From Pantoea stewartii subsp. stewartii (GTDB lineage: Bacteria > Pseudomonadota > Gammaproteobacteria > Enterobacterales > Enterobacteriaceae): a stretch of DNA of 41,626 nt. Each line of letters begins with the position of its first letter. Position 1 is the first letter of the stretch. Where the stretch lies: the NCBI RefSeq assembly GCF_008801695.1, contig NZ_VZPF01000046.1, positions 1 through 41,626 of the forward strand, read 5' to 3'. This document shows, piece by piece, positions 1-8,702 of this stretch. The position numbers and the translations under genes were made by a program. The notes under the pieces are model-generated. The model ran no database searches. It saw only the letters and a program-made list of their open reading frames with translations, and was not told where the DNA came from.

Positions 1-149
1 ATGTCGAACGGTTGTGGCAGGCGCTTCATGAGACAATAACCCGAAATCACCAGTGCAGTTCAATGTGGCAACTGTTGAAAAAGGTCCATCACTTTATGAA
101 TACCGTCAGCCCATTCCCCGGGGGAAAACATGGGCTGGCTAAAGTGTAG
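1..149 (+). mobile_element. IS630-family transposase, C-terminal fragment
   Basis: The reading frame is open from the window edge (codons from base 3) to a TAG at 147-149. It encodes about 49 residues starting VERLWQALHETITRNH and ending with an SPFPGGKHGLAKV-type tail. I recognise this as the C-terminus of the DDE transposase of IS630, including the conserved catalytic-domain segment around VERLW. The rest of the gene lies outside the window. The element's end should lie within roughly 20-30 bases after the stop, since IS630 elements duplicate a TA target, but I cannot place the terminal repeat exactly. It sits immediately beyond the 3' end of flgG, where flgH would be expected. Confidence 0.85.
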
Positions 150-178
150 CGGTATTAGGATCAGTTATTTAGTCTTCA

Positions 179-196
179 GGCCAGCCTTAGCTGGCC
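179..196 (-). terminator. Hairpin downstream of flgG
   Basis: A perfect 7-bp stem (GGCCAGC/GCTGGCC) with a 4-base loop lies 9 bases after the flgG stop, between flgG and the IS630 end. It has no U-tract on either strand, so it is a weak terminator at best. It could instead be an RNA-stabilising hairpin. Confidence 0.35.
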
Positions 197-205
197 CTGT
201 TCGTG

Positions 206-988
206 TTACAGCTGTGTCAACTTCGCCAGCATTTGATCGGAGGTGCTGATCGCTTTGCTGTTAATTTCGTAAGCACGCTGCGTCTGGATCATCGTAACCA
301 GTTCTTCCGCGACGTTTACGTTAGAGGTTTCGGTATAACCCTGATACAGCAAACCGGCACCGTTCTGCCCAGGCGTACTGTCCGTCGGCGCACCCGATGC
401 CTGCGTTTCCTTGTAGAGGTTTTCACCCACGCTATCGAGACCCGCATTGTTCATGAAGGTGCTCAGCGTTAACTGTCCGACCTGGGCGGCCTGCGTCTGC
501 CCCTGCTGGGTTACGCTCACCACACCATCACGCGACACGGTGATACTTGTGGCGTTGGCTGGAATGGTAATACCAGGCTGCACAGGGAAACCCGCGTTGG
601 TCACCAGTTGGCCGTTCTGGTCAACCTGAAATGAACCATCACGTGTATACGCAGAAGTTCCATCTGGCATCTGGATTTGGAAAAAACCCTGGCCGTTAAT
701 GGCGATATCTTTTGAGTTGTTGGTTTGCGACAGGTTGCCCTGCGTATGCAAACGCTCGGTCGTCACCGGACGTACACCAGTACCGATTTGCAAACCTGAC
801 GGCAGCGTCGTCTGCTCAGATGACTGCGTGCCCGGCTGACGCATGGTCTGGTACATCAGATCTTCAAACACGGCACGTGAGCGCTTAAACCCGTTAGTAC
901 TGACGTTGGCCAGGTTGTTGGCGATCACGTCCATGTTCATCTGCTGTGCATCAAGACCGGTTTTGGCGATCCATAAAGAACGAATCAT
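206..988 (-). CDS. flgG: Flagellar distal rod protein FlgG
   Basis: This is the distal rod subunit of the flagellar basal body, exported by the type III apparatus and assembled in the periplasm. It has 260 residues, the usual length. The N-terminus [16 protein letters not shown], the rod-signature segment [16 protein letters not shown] near residue 22, and the C-terminal helix ([19 protein letters not shown]) are all typical of the FlgG/FlgE/FlgF family. GAGGA lies upstream of the ATG. It is the last intact gene of the flgBCDEFG run here. flgH (L-ring) should follow but does not start in the 205 remaining bases, which hold an IS630 end. Confidence 0.96.
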   Translation of the reverse strand: MIRSLWIAKTGLDAQQMNMDVIANNLANVSTNGFKRSRAVFEDLMYQTMRQPGTQSSEQTTLPSGLQIGTGVRPVTTERLHTQGNLSQTNNSKDIAINGQGFFQIQMPDGTSAYTRDGSFQVDQNGQLVTNAGFPVQPGITIPANATSITVSRDGVVSVTQQGQTQAAQVGQLTLSTFMNNAGLDSVGENLYKETQASGAPTDSTPGQNGAGLLYQGYTETSNVNVAEELVTMIQTQRAYEINSKAISTSDQMLAKLTQL

Positions 989-1005
989 GTATTTATCCTC
1001 GCGCC

Positions 1006-1764
1006 TTAGCTGCCGATGCTGAGCAACTGGTTGGCTTTCTGTTCGTTTTGGTCAACGTTGTTAATGACCTTCATCTGCATCTCGAAACGGCGGGCATTGG
1101 CGATCATATCGACCATCGTTTCCACCGGCTTCACGTTACTGCCCTCAAGCACACCCGGCATGACCTGCATAGTCGGATCGGCCTGCAGGGCTGCGCCACG
1201 TGTCGCCTGCGTCGCGGCGGTGGGACGGAACATGCCATCGTCCCCACGCTCTAACTCTTTACCGGTTGCCTGGACGAGCTTCAGACGGCCCAGTTGTACA
1301 GTCGCATTAGGTGAGTCGCCAGCGTTCAGCCCGGTAATAGAGCCATCAGCCGCGATGGTGATCTCAGAACCTTGAGGGATCACAATCGGACCACCTTCGC
1401 CCATTACGGGATTGCCCTGCACCGTCAGCGTACCGTCCGAACGAATTTGCATGTTGCCGTTGCAGGTATAGGCTTCGCTGCCGTCGGCGGTGCGTACAGC
1501 CAGCCAGCCATCCTGCTGCATTGCCACGTCCAGTGGGCGCTGGGTGTAATCCATGGCCCCCTGACTCATGTCGGCACCCGGCGTGGACGCCGTGACCAAC
1601 GTGCGCGTGGGCAGTGACCAACCAGTGACCGGTACAGCACGCAACGCGTTCAGCTGCGCCCGGAAACCGGGCGTTGAGGCGTTGGCGAGGTTGCTGGCGG
1701 TAACCGCCTGCTGATCCAGTGTCTGACTGGCCGCGCCCATCGCGGTATATATCGCGTGATCCAT
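1006..1764 (-). CDS. flgF: Flagellar proximal rod protein FlgF
   Basis: This is a proximal rod subunit, 252 residues (the E. coli protein has about the same length). It starts [19 protein letters not shown], carries a [16 protein letters not shown] rod signature near residue 21, and ends in a coiled-coil-forming C-terminal segment ([18 protein letters not shown]). It lies 17 bases upstream of flgG and 20 bases downstream of flgE, in the same operon. Its Shine-Dalgarno is weak, consistent with coupled translation. The frame is intact. Confidence 0.95.
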   Translation of the reverse strand: MDHAIYTAMGAASQTLDQQAVTASNLANASTPGFRAQLNALRAVPVTGWSLPTRTLVTASTPGADMSQGAMDYTQRPLDVAMQQDGWLAVRTADGSEAYTCNGNMQIRSDGTLTVQGNPVMGEGGPIVIPQGSEITIAADGSITGLNAGDSPNATVQLGRLKLVQATGKELERGDDGMFRPTAATQATRGAALQADPTMQVMPGVLEGSNVKPVETMVDMIANARRFEMQMKVINNVDQNEQKANQLLSIGS

Positions 1765-1784
1765 AGAGCAATCCCGTTAGCGAA

Positions 1785-3032
1785 TTAACGTAAGTTGACC
1801 AGAGTGTTAAGGATCTGATCCTGCGTTTTGATGGTCTGCGCGTTCGCCTGGTAGTTGCGTTGCGCGACGATCATATTGACCAGCTCTTTACTCATATCGA
1901 CGTTCGAAGCTTCCAGTGCGCCTGCGGTCAGTGAACCGAAGGTGCCGGTATTAGCTACGCCGATAGCGGGTTGTCCGGACGCGCTGGTTGCCGACCAAAC
2001 GTTGTCACCTTTTGACTGCAGACCTTCAGGGTTAGCAAAGCTGGACAGAACGATTTGTCCCAGAAGCTGAGTTTGTCCGTTGGAATAAGCGCCAGTGATG
2101 GTGCCGTCATTGTTGATGGCATAGCTGGTCAGATCGCCCGGCGCATAGCCGTTTTGAGTTGGGCTACCAAAAGTTGATGCACCGGTATTTTGCTGCTGGC
2201 TACCGACGAAATTCAGTGCAACCGTCGTGCCGTTAGCACCGTTTGCGCCAGTGAGTGGCAACGTTGCAGTACTGTCAGTTGTCGTTCCCGGAACGATGGC
2301 ACCCGCTGCAGTAATTTGGGAAACGCTGGTCAACTTGCCGTTAGCGTCGAACGACATCTGGTAATTACCTACTGCAGAGCCTACAGTCGAATCCACAGCA
2401 TGGACGTTCCAGGTATTGTTAGCTGTTTTGACGTAGTACAGGTCGACGTTATGGCTGTTACCCTGCGTGTCGAACATCGAAATTGTGCTCTTCGCGCTAC
2501 GTGTGGTCTCATCAGAAACGTTGAATTTGGTGTCATCCAGAATCGGTGACGTTGAATTCAGGTTTGCGACTAAATTACTGGTCGTGGTCGCTCTGGCAGC
2601 CATTTGTGTCGTAGGAATAGACAGCGACACGGCGTTAGCACCTGCCTGAATGGTCGGAGGAACCCCTGACGCAGGATAACCTGTAACGTTCAGGCCCTGG
2701 GCATTGACCAGGTTACGGTTTTCGTCCAGTTTGAACTGCCCGTTACGTGAATAAAACACGGCGCCCGCCGAGTCAGTCAAACGGAAAAAGCCGTTACCGC
2801 TCAGCGCTACATCCAGTCCTCGACTGGTCGTTGTCGTTGCACCATCGTTGAAGTTCTGGATCACGGCAGCGACTTTAGTCCCCAGACCCACGTTTGAACC
2901 GGCAAACATGTCGGCAAACGCGATGGTGCTGGACTTAAAGCCCGCTGTGGCGGAGTTAGCGATGTTGTTACCGATAACGTCCAGGTTACTTGAGGCAGCG
3001 CCGAGACCGCTGACCGCTTGTGAAAATGACAT
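1785..3032 (-). CDS. flgE: Flagellar hook protein FlgE
   Basis: This is the hook subunit, 415 residues, slightly longer than the about 402 of E. coli. The start MSFSQAVSGLGAASSNLDVI and the IANSATAGFKSS signature near residue 27 are followed by a variable Thr/Asn/Ser-rich central region (about residues 120-330) that forms the outer hook domains. The C-terminal VDMSKELVNMIVAQRNYQAN helix is conserved. The start is supported by GGAGAG 6 bases upstream. Within the operon it follows flgD. Confidence 0.96.
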   Translation of the reverse strand: MSFSQAVSGLGAASSNLDVIGNNIANSATAGFKSSTIAFADMFAGSNVGLGTKVAAVIQNFNDGATTTTSRGLDVALSGNGFFRLTDSAGAVFYSRNGQFKLDENRNLVNAQGLNVTGYPASGVPPTIQAGANAVSLSIPTTQMAARATTTSNLVANLNSTSPILDDTKFNVSDETTRSAKSTISMFDTQGNSHNVDLYYVKTANNTWNVHAVDSTVGSAVGNYQMSFDANGKLTSVSQITAAGAIVPGTTTDSTATLPLTGANGANGTTVALNFVGSQQQNTGASTFGSPTQNGYAPGDLTSYAINNDGTITGAYSNGQTQLLGQIVLSSFANPEGLQSKGDNVWSATSASGQPAIGVANTGTFGSLTAGALEASNVDMSKELVNMIVAQRNYQANAQTIKTQDQILNTLVNLR

Positions 3033-3058
3033 TTAAATCTCTCCTGTCTACAGGTGAA

Positions 3059-3730
3059 TCAGAGAATCTGACGTACGTCGTCAAGGGTGGCGGAGCCCAT
3101 GGTGCCGAGATCCAGTTTTGCGGTATTACCCGCTGTGCTTACGCCATTGACGTAGGCATAGTTAAGTGGCTGAGCCACCTGTTGACCGCTGCTGTTACTG
3201 GCAGCAATCGCAACTTTGTATTTTCCATCTGGCGCGACGCTGCCATCCGGTAATTTGCCGTCCCACGAGAACGTGTGAACGCCGGCGGTCAGTGCGCCCA
3301 GGTCCTGGGTGCTGACCACATTGCCCTGTGCATCGGTAATCGTCGCCGTGGCGGTGGTGGCTGCGTTAGTCAGCTCCACGCCAAACGGCGTTGTCGTGCC
3401 TTTACCGACCAGAATCTGTGAACCATTCACCATCACGCCATGACCAATCAGCGTCGAACTTTGCAGTGACTGGCTGGTGCTGATCTGACCCGAAATCGAT
3501 CCCAGTGTGGTGTTCAGTTTTTCAATACCGCTCAGGGTGTTGATCTGTGCCAGCTGTGTTGTCAACTGACTGTTATCCATCGGATTGGTGGGATCCTGGT
3601 TTTGCAGCTGCGTCACCAGCATGGTCAGGAACTGGTTTTGCAGATCCTGGGCGCTGTTACTTGTGCCGGTGCTGGATGAGCTAAGGACCGTGGGGTCCAG
3701 CTTTTCATTAACGCCTACCGCGATAGTCAT
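3059..3730 (-). CDS. flgD: Flagellar hook-capping (hook assembly) protein FlgD
   Basis: This is the scaffold that caps the growing hook and is discarded once the hook is complete. It has 223 residues against about 231 in E. coli. The N-terminal block contains QDLQNQFLTMLVTQLQNQD followed by PTNPMDNSQ, the export/cap region of FlgD. The second half contains the FlgD Ig-like/tudor-like domain with FSWDGKLPDGS near residue 150. GGAGAAAAATA precedes the ATG. It lies between flgC and flgE. Confidence 0.95.
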   Translation of the reverse strand: MTIAVGVNEKLDPTVLSSSSTGTSNSAQDLQNQFLTMLVTQLQNQDPTNPMDNSQLTTQLAQINTLSGIEKLNTTLGSISGQISTSQSLQSSTLIGHGVMVNGSQILVGKGTTTPFGVELTNAATTATATITDAQGNVVSTQDLGALTAGVHTFSWDGKLPDGSVAPDGKYKVAIAASNSSGQQVAQPLNYAYVNGVSTAGNTAKLDLGTMGSATLDDVRQIL

Positions 3731-3742
3731 TATTTTTCTCCG

Positions 3743-4147
3743 TTACTGACCCAGGGTCAGCGTTTTCATCATCATCGACTTCACGGTATTCAGCACCTCG
3801 ACGTTCGCCTGGTAGCTGCGTGATGCCGACATGGTGTTGACCGTTTCCGCTACCACATCCACGTTAGGCATCTTCACGTAGCCTTTGGCATCCGCCATCG
3901 GGTTACCCGGGTCATACACCAGTTTCGCGGGCGTAGGATCATCAACGACCTGCGCCACTTTTACGCCACCGGTGGCCGCACCCGGCGCAGCATCGGTCTG
4001 AAAAACGACCTGCTTTGCCACATAAGGCTGCCCGTCCGGGCCGGTCACGCTGTCGGCGTTTGCCAGGTTACTGGCACTGACGTTTAATCGCTGTGATTGC
4101 GCGGTCATCGCTGAGCCGGCAATGTCAAAAATATTCAGCAATGCCAT
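3743..4147 (-). CDS. flgC: Flagellar proximal rod protein FlgC
   Basis: This is a rod subunit, 134 residues, full length. The start [20 protein letters not shown], the [13 protein letters not shown] rod signature and the C-terminal [20 protein letters not shown] helix define FlgC. It begins 2 bases after the flgB stop, so translation is probably coupled. The frame is intact. Confidence 0.96.
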   Translation of the reverse strand: MALLNIFDIAGSAMTAQSQRLNVSASNLANADSVTGPDGQPYVAKQVVFQTDAAPGAATGGVKVAQVVDDPTPAKLVYDPGNPMADAKGYVKMPNVDVVAETVNTMSASRSYQANVEVLNTVKSMMMKTLTLGQ

Positions 4148-4149
4148 GA

Positions 4150-4563
4150 TTATTGCCCTTGTAACACGCTCATCATGCCTTTGATTTGGCTACTGATAAG
4201 TGTGAGATCGGTTTGATATTTCAGGCTGTTATCCGCGAACTGAGTACGTTCGCGGTCCATATCGACGGTGTTACCGTCCGCAGATGGCTGATCCGGAATG
4301 CGATACAGCAAATCCATCGACGGTGCCGTGTTCGTCTGCGCTTCGATGTGACGCGACGAGGTAACTTTGAGCGCCAGGCTACTGCCTTCAGCACGTCCAT
4401 TCGCCATTGCCCGATTCAGCTCGCTGGCAAAGTCGATATCCCTGGCCTGATAGCCTGGGGTGTCGGCGTTGGCAATGTTGGATGCCAGAATCTCCTGACG
4501 TTGAGCTCGCAGGTTGAGGGCTTCGGTACCGAAATGTAGCGCCGCATCGAGTTTGTCGAGCAT
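4150..4563 (-). CDS. flgB: Flagellar proximal rod protein FlgB
   Basis: This is the first gene of the rod/hook operon, 137 residues, encoding a rod subunit next to the MS ring. The start is placed at the ATG giving [20 protein letters not shown] because it matches the family N-terminus and has GGAGGAAGC directly upstream. The open frame extends 20 codons further but without support. The signature [19 protein letters not shown] follows near residue 30. It diverges from flgA across a 153-base control region. Confidence 0.95.
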   Translation of the reverse strand: MLDKLDAALHFGTEALNLRAQRQEILASNIANADTPGYQARDIDFASELNRAMANGRAEGSSLALKVTSSRHIEAQTNTAPSMDLLYRIPDQPSADGNTVDMDRERTQFADNSLKYQTDLTLISSQIKGMMSVLQGQ

Positions 4564-4716
4564 GCTTCCTCCGCAAATGAGAATTTCGAGCTGGCAGCAT
4601 AATTGGGAAAAAGCAAGAGCCATCGTCTGAATAACGCCTCAAATCGTCGCTATTTTAACTCTTGAGTTTTTTTTCAAACGCGTACACTCATTGCCATCAT
4701 CAGTGAGGAAAAGCAC
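4564..4716. promoter_or_regulatory. flgA/flgB divergent control region
   Basis: This 153-base spacer lies between divergent flgB and flgA. In enterobacteria it holds class II flagellar promoters activated by FlhDC; that is family knowledge, and I could not delineate an FlhDC box. On the plus strand a TACACT at 4683-4688 with TTGAGT 15 bases upstream could serve flgA. On the minus strand a TAAAAT in the AT-rich stretch near 4650 could serve flgB. No sigma-28 motif is seen here, unlike upstream of flgM. Confidence 0.5.
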
Positions 4717-5376
4717 ATGCGTGGATATCCAGCCCTGTTAGCCAGCCTGCTGGCCCTGTTTGCCTTACCCGTTATGGCAGGCGATTTCAGCGCCCAACTG
4801 AACCAGTTTTTTAAAGCCCGTGATCCTGAGCATGCCACGGGCATGAACGTCGTCATTCGCACGCCACAGGCACAGTGGCCCTTATGTGATACGCCGCAAT
4901 TTACGCTGCCCGACAACAGCCGCCCGTGGGGCAATATGAGCGTGGCAGCCAACTGCGGAGAAAATCGACGTTATATTCAGGTCCAGGTTCAGGTCACTGG
5001 CCGTTATCTGGTGGCGAAAAATTTAATCGCCCGCGGCGCAACCGTGAGCAAAGACGACTTCCGTATCTAAGAGGGACGTCTGGATACGCTGCCGCCACGC
5101 ACCCTGCTTAACGATGAGACCGTTGCCGATTCTGTGGTGCTGCGTGACATTCAGCCGGGACAGCCGGTGAGTCAGTCGATGCTGCGCCAGCCGTGGCGTG
5201 TAAAAGCAGGTCAGGATGTCATGGTGGTTGCCAGTGGCGACGGATTTGATGCCAGCGGCGAGGGGAAAGCCTTAAGCAATGGCACTATTGCGCAATGGGT
5301 TCGTGTACGTATGGGGAACGGTCAGGTTGTGAGCGGTCGGGTCAGTGATGATGGGAAAATTCTTATAACACTATAA
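4717..5376 (+). pseudogene. flgA: P-ring assembly chaperone FlgA, interrupted by in-frame TAA
   Basis: FlgA is the periplasmic chaperone for P-ring (FlgI) assembly. The frame starts at an ATG after GAGGAAAAG with a signal peptide (MRGYPALLASLLALFALPVMA). It runs 117 residues to a TAA at 5068-5070, then continues in the same frame for another 101 codons (EGRLDTLPPRTLLND...) to the normal C-terminus RVSDDGKILITL at 5376. The E. coli protein reads straight through this point (...RGRLDTLPPRT...), so a single codon has become a stop. The break falls inside the SAF-like/beta-clip C-terminal part, so the truncated product should be inactive unless the stop is read through. The rest of the frame shows no further damage, implying a recent event or a sequence error. 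Confidence 0.88.
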
Positions 5377-5381
5377 AACAT

Positions 5382-5408
5382 TAAAGAAGCCTGTTTATTT
5401 GCCGATAG
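5382..5408 (+). promoter_or_regulatory. Sigma-28 (FliA) promoter of flgMN
   Basis: TAAAGAAG, exactly 11 bases, then GCCGATAG. This fits the enterobacterial FliA consensus TAAAGTTT-N11-GCCGATAA in both boxes and in spacing. It lies 70 bases before the flgM start, as in related species, where flgMN are also expressed as class III genes. Confidence 0.88.
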
Positions 5409-5478
5409 AAGAATCAGCAAAGCGATTACGCTATTATGATTCAGGTGGCAGACCCCCTGACCTTACAGGAGCCCGAAT

Positions 5479-5781
5479 ATGAGCATCGAAAGAACACAAC
5501 CGTTAAAGCCCGCCAGCACCGTGCAAACACGTGACAGCAGCGAGCCGCAAACTGCGCGTGTGCGCCAGAGTGACAGCGCAACAGCGACCACGCCAGCCGC
5601 CGCTCAGGTGAGCCTGAGCAGCGCCCAGGCGCAGCTGATGAAGCCAGGCAGCCAGGACATTAACGTCCAACGCGTTGAACAATTGAAAACCGCTATTCGT
5701 AATGGCGAGTTGAAGATGGATACCGGCAAGATCGCCGATGCGCTGATTGCCGACACTAAGGCGTATTTAGAGGGTAAATAA
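5479..5781 (+). CDS. flgM: Anti-sigma-28 factor FlgM
   Basis: FlgM binds FliA (sigma-28) and holds class III flagellar promoters off until the hook-basal body is complete, when it is secreted. It has 100 residues against 97 in E. coli. The unstructured N-terminal half ([20 protein letters not shown]) is followed by a helical sigma-binding half containing [20 protein letters not shown] and [27 protein letters not shown] precedes the ATG. It has its own sigma-28 promoter and is followed 5 bases later by flgN. Because flgA is interrupted here, secretion of FlgM, and therefore sigma-28 release, may be compromised (inference). Confidence 0.95.
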   Translation: MSIERTQPLKPASTVQTRDSSEPQTARVRQSDSATATTPAAAQVSLSSAQAQLMKPGSQDINVQRVEQLKTAIRNGELKMDTGKIADALIADTKAYLEGK

Positions 5782-5786
5782 TCCCC

Positions 5787-6218
5787 ATGAGTAATTTGCT
5801 GACCACATTAGATAAGATGCAGGAAGTGCTGGTGTCTCTGGCGACCGTTCTGGATGAAGAAGAACAACAGTTGTCGTCCGGAATGATTGACAGCAACAAT
5901 TTGCAGCGCATTACCGAAGATAAAAGCGCGCTGCTGACGACGCTGAACTATCTGGATGAGATGCGCCGTAGCAACGAGAAAAGTCTGGGGACATCTGCAC
6001 CTTATCGTGGTCAGAGTGACATGGCGCGCCGCTGGGAAGGTATTCAGCAGCATACACGCCGGTTACACCGTGCCAACACGCACAACGGCATCCTGTTACA
6101 GCACCAGATTACCTTCACGCATGATGCGTTAGACGTGCTTAAGCCGCATCAGACGCAAGCGTTCTACGGACCGGATGGAAAAGGTCAGGGCCAGGCGACG
6201 CTGAGCCGTAAAATCTGA
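5787..6218 (+). CDS. flgN: Flagellar export chaperone FlgN
   Basis: This is the cytosolic chaperone for the hook-filament junction proteins FlgK and FlgL. It has 143 residues, close to the family's usual about 140, and is almost wholly alpha-helical: an N-terminal helix (MSNLLTTLDKMQEVLVSLATVLDEE) and a second with LDEMRRSNEK. The C-terminal region (HNGILLQHQITFTHDALDVLKP) matches the substrate-binding part. It lies 5 bases after flgM and ends before a strong terminator. Confidence 0.94.
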   Translation: MSNLLTTLDKMQEVLVSLATVLDEEEQQLSSGMIDSNNLQRITEDKSALLTTLNYLDEMRRSNEKSLGTSAPYRGQSDMARRWEGIQQHTRRLHRANTHNGILLQHQITFTHDALDVLKPHQTQAFYGPDGKGQGQATLSRKI

Positions 6219-6257
6219 TAACGTCAGTCTGCTGATCACGCTGTCCATTTTTGAAGA

Positions 6258-6290
6258 ATCCGTCATCACGCGTGGATGACGGATTTTTTC
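6258..6290 (+). terminator. Intrinsic terminator of flgMN
   Basis: A 10-bp perfect stem (ATCCGTCATC/GATGACGGAT) with a 7-base loop, followed by TTTTTT, lies 40 bases after flgN. Confidence 0.9.
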
Positions 6291-6465
6291 ATGCTGTCGT
6301 CACAGGGCGGCGGCTCTGTTATGCAGAATATCTGTTCCCTTCGCCCAACAGATGCAGTGTCCAACGCGCTATACATCCTGCACCTCCGGCATCCCGGATA
6401 ACGTCTCTGCTCCAGCGCATCCCTGCGCATACTGCCTGTTCTGATAAGAAGCGGACGCCGATTTA

Positions 6466-6486
6466 GCCTGCCACGATCTGGCAGGC
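6466..6486 (-). terminator. Hairpin 3' of the chemoreceptor gene
   Basis: An 8-bp perfect stem (GCCTGCCA/TGGCAGGC) with a 5-base loop lies 8 bases beyond the chemoreceptor stop on the minus strand. There is no U-run, so it may stabilise the 3' end more than terminate transcription. Confidence 0.45.
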
Positions 6487-6493
6487 ATTCGTC

Positions 6494-8188
6494 TTAAAAC
6501 GCTTCCCAGTTGTCATGACCTTTCTTCGGTGCCGCTGCTGCAAAAGCAGGAACGGCGGGAGCAACGACTACAGTGGGGGCGTCAGACGGTGTTAACGGGG
6601 CTCGTTCAAGTTTAAAGACGGCCACGGCTTTCGTCAGTTTATCCGCCTGGTCCTCAAGGGAGGCCGCAGCGGCTGAAGCCTCTTCAACCAGTGACGCATT
6701 TTGCTGGGTTACTGCATCCATTTCTGTAATCGCGTGGCTGACCTGCTGAATGCCTCGGTTCTGCTCGTCTGAAGAGACGGCAATTTCAGAAATGATGTCA
6801 TTCACACGCTGGAATGCGTCTACCGTTTTCATCATGGTGGTACCGGCATCGCTGACCAGTTCCGTGCCGTTGTTAACCAGTCCGACAGAAGTGGCGATAA
6901 GCCCTTCGATTTCTTTTGCAGCCTGCGCGCTGCGCTGAGCAAGGCTGCGCACTTCGCTGGCGACCACCGCAAATCCGCGCCCCTGCTCCCCTGCCCGCGC
7001 GGCTTCGACCGCGGCATTCAATGCCAGAATATTCATCTGAAAGGCGATGCTGTTAATGACGCTGGTAATTTCAGCGATCTTCTTCGAACTGCCGGAGATA
7101 TCGTCCATGGTTTTGACGACGCGATTAACAATCTCTCCACCCGACTGGGCTTTTTCGGACGCATCGGACGCCAGCTGGCAGGCGTGATGCGCATTGTCGG
7201 CATTCTGTTTCACCGTCGCGGTCAGTTGTTCCATACTGGCAGCCGTCTGCTCCAGCGACGCGGCCTGCTGTTCCGTTCGGGAGGAGAGATCGGTGTTGCC
7301 GGAGGCAATTTCCCCCGCGCTCTGAAAGATAGCAATGGCCCCATCGCGGACAGCGCCGACAGTTTGGGCAAGCGATGACTGCATACGTTGCAGGTTCGAC
7401 AGTAACATACCCGGCTCGTTACGACCGCAGGCCGAGGGTGGTACGGTCAAATCGCCGTGGGCAATCAGATCGATACGGTGAAGTGACTGTCTTAAAGGCT
7501 TAATTACCACTTTTCTCAGCAGAGCAAAAGCCAGTAGCACAATCACTACGGATGCGATAAAGGCCACTAACATCGTGGTATAGCCTGTTTTAACCTGTTC
7601 AACCGCCTGCTGTTTAATGTCCATCGAGCGCTGATTGCGCATCTGAATGGCTTTCATCAACACGTCTTTATACGCTTTGTCGAGTTTGTCAGCCACCGTT
7701 TCATCCGCAATGATCTCTTCAAAACTGTTCTGTTTGGCTGCCTCAACCATCGGCATCAACCCTTTTTGCAGGTAATCCTTAAATCGCGCCTGCAATTGTT
7801 TATCGAGTTCGATGCCGACTGGCGTCCTGACCGGACGGTTAAGGTAAATATTCAGCCCATTTTCTGCCTTTTTAATGCTGCCCTCTGTGGCGCTGAGGAA
7901 AGCGGCGTAGTTATCCGTGTCGGCAATACGTGCCGCTGCGCCGGCCTGAATAATATTGAGCCTGGCAGAGCGCATATGCGTTGAGCTGTCGAGTAATCCC
8001 TGCCTTACCGAAATTTCATCCGTTGACACGTCAAGGGAATGTTGCCCCTGCGTCAGAAACCAGGCGGATATCGTGCTACTGCACACGAACAGAAATAAGA
8101 TTCCGCCAAAAATCAGGCTGAATAAGGGAATAAGATTGAGGTTGTACCAGAAACCTGGCATCGCGTTTTCATGAGCGCGGGTATGCAT
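6494..8188 (-). CDS. Methyl-accepting chemotaxis protein (Tsr/Tar type)
   Basis: This is a transmembrane chemoreceptor of 564 residues that signals through CheA/CheW. In order it has a short N-terminal cytoplasmic stretch, TM1 (about 18-40), a periplasmic four-helix ligand domain of the TarH type (about 41-200) with an SARLNIIQAGAAAR segment where amino-acid receptors place ligand-binding arginines, TM2 (about 203-223), HAMP, and a methylation/signalling coiled coil. The signalling tip reads IAFQMNILALNAAVEAARAG; most receptors have Thr where this one has Met. It ends NWEAF, a CheR/CheB docking pentapeptide. The ligand is unknown. The gene lies between flgN and murJ, a site with no receptor in E. 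coli. AGGAAG precedes the ATG and a sigma-28 promoter lies just upstream. Confidence 0.93.
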   Translation of the reverse strand: MHTRAHENAMPGFWYNLNLIPLFSLIFGGILFLFVCSSTISAWFLTQGQHSLDVSTDEISVRQGLLDSSTHMRSARLNIIQAGAAARIADTDNYAAFLSATEGSIKKAENGLNIYLNRPVRTPVGIELDKQLQARFKDYLQKGLMPMVEAAKQNSFEEIIADETVADKLDKAYKDVLMKAIQMRNQRSMDIKQQAVEQVKTGYTTMLVAFIASVVIVLLAFALLRKVVIKPLRQSLHRIDLIAHGDLTVPPSACGRNEPGMLLSNLQRMQSSLAQTVGAVRDGAIAIFQSAGEIASGNTDLSSRTEQQAASLEQTAASMEQLTATVKQNADNAHHACQLASDASEKAQSGGEIVNRVVKTMDDISGSSKKIAEITSVINSIAFQMNILALNAAVEAARAGEQGRGFAVVASEVRSLAQRSAQAAKEIEGLIATSVGLVNNGTELVSDAGTTMMKTVDAFQRVNDIISEIAVSSDEQNRGIQQVSHAITEMDAVTQQNASLVEEASAAAASLEDQADKLTKAVAVFKLERAPLTPSDAPTVVVAPAVPAFAAAAPKKGHDNWEAF

Positions 8189-8222
8189 TTTGATCTTCCT
8201 CTCAATGATGGACTAAAGGTAC

Positions 8223-8249
8223 TCATCGGCAGGAAGAGGACAGGATTTA
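8223..8249 (-). promoter_or_regulatory. Sigma-28 (FliA) promoter of the chemoreceptor gene
   Basis: Read on the minus strand: TAAATCCT, exactly 11 bases, then GCCGATGA. Both boxes match the FliA consensus well and the spacing is ideal. The promoter ends 34 bases before the receptor start codon. It supports class III flagellar co-regulation of the receptor. Confidence 0.87.
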
Positions 8250-8633
8250 CGCCAAAACGGACTTTTGAATCAGTTTCTTACAACATTATGGACTTACCGC
8301 CCGAAGCGATGTCAGACGCTAAATAGCAATGAAAAAAACATGAATTTTTTATGACGATACGCTGTAAACAGGCTTTTCGACGCGCCGTATTAACGTCTTG
8401 CGCCTGATGAGTCAGTAACGGCGTGCCCCCATCCATTATTGGGTATCGTCTCTTTGGCAACCCGCTGAACGGATTATTCACCTGAAGATGCCTACAGGTC
8501 TGCTGCGATAGCTGTTCCCCAGTAAACAGGCCAGCAAAAGGGATGACAGAGGTTCGTGGCATCGCCGGGCGTGATGAAATGACCGGTCTGGCACAGAATC
8601 CCTTGTTAGTCCGGCCTGCACTGCGCAGGTTTA
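8250..8633. other. Intergenic region with no recognised gene
   Basis: This stretch of about 385 bases lies between the chemoreceptor promoter and the murJ terminator. A 94-codon minus-strand frame is open here, but it has no family resemblance, no convincing ribosome site and unusual composition. I see no RNA gene, repeat or operator that I can support. Confidence 0.5.
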
Positions 8634-8668
8634 TGACAAAAAGGCCGTAATGTTATCCATTACGGCCT
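8634..8668 (-). terminator. Intrinsic terminator of murJ
   Basis: Read on the minus strand, an 11-bp perfect stem (AGGCCGTAATG/CATTACGGCCT) with a 5-base loop is followed by TTTTTGTC. It lies 35 bases beyond the murJ stop. Confidence 0.88.
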
Positions 8669-8702
8669 GGATTACGGCATTAACCGTTGGAGGGTTTTAT
8701 GG

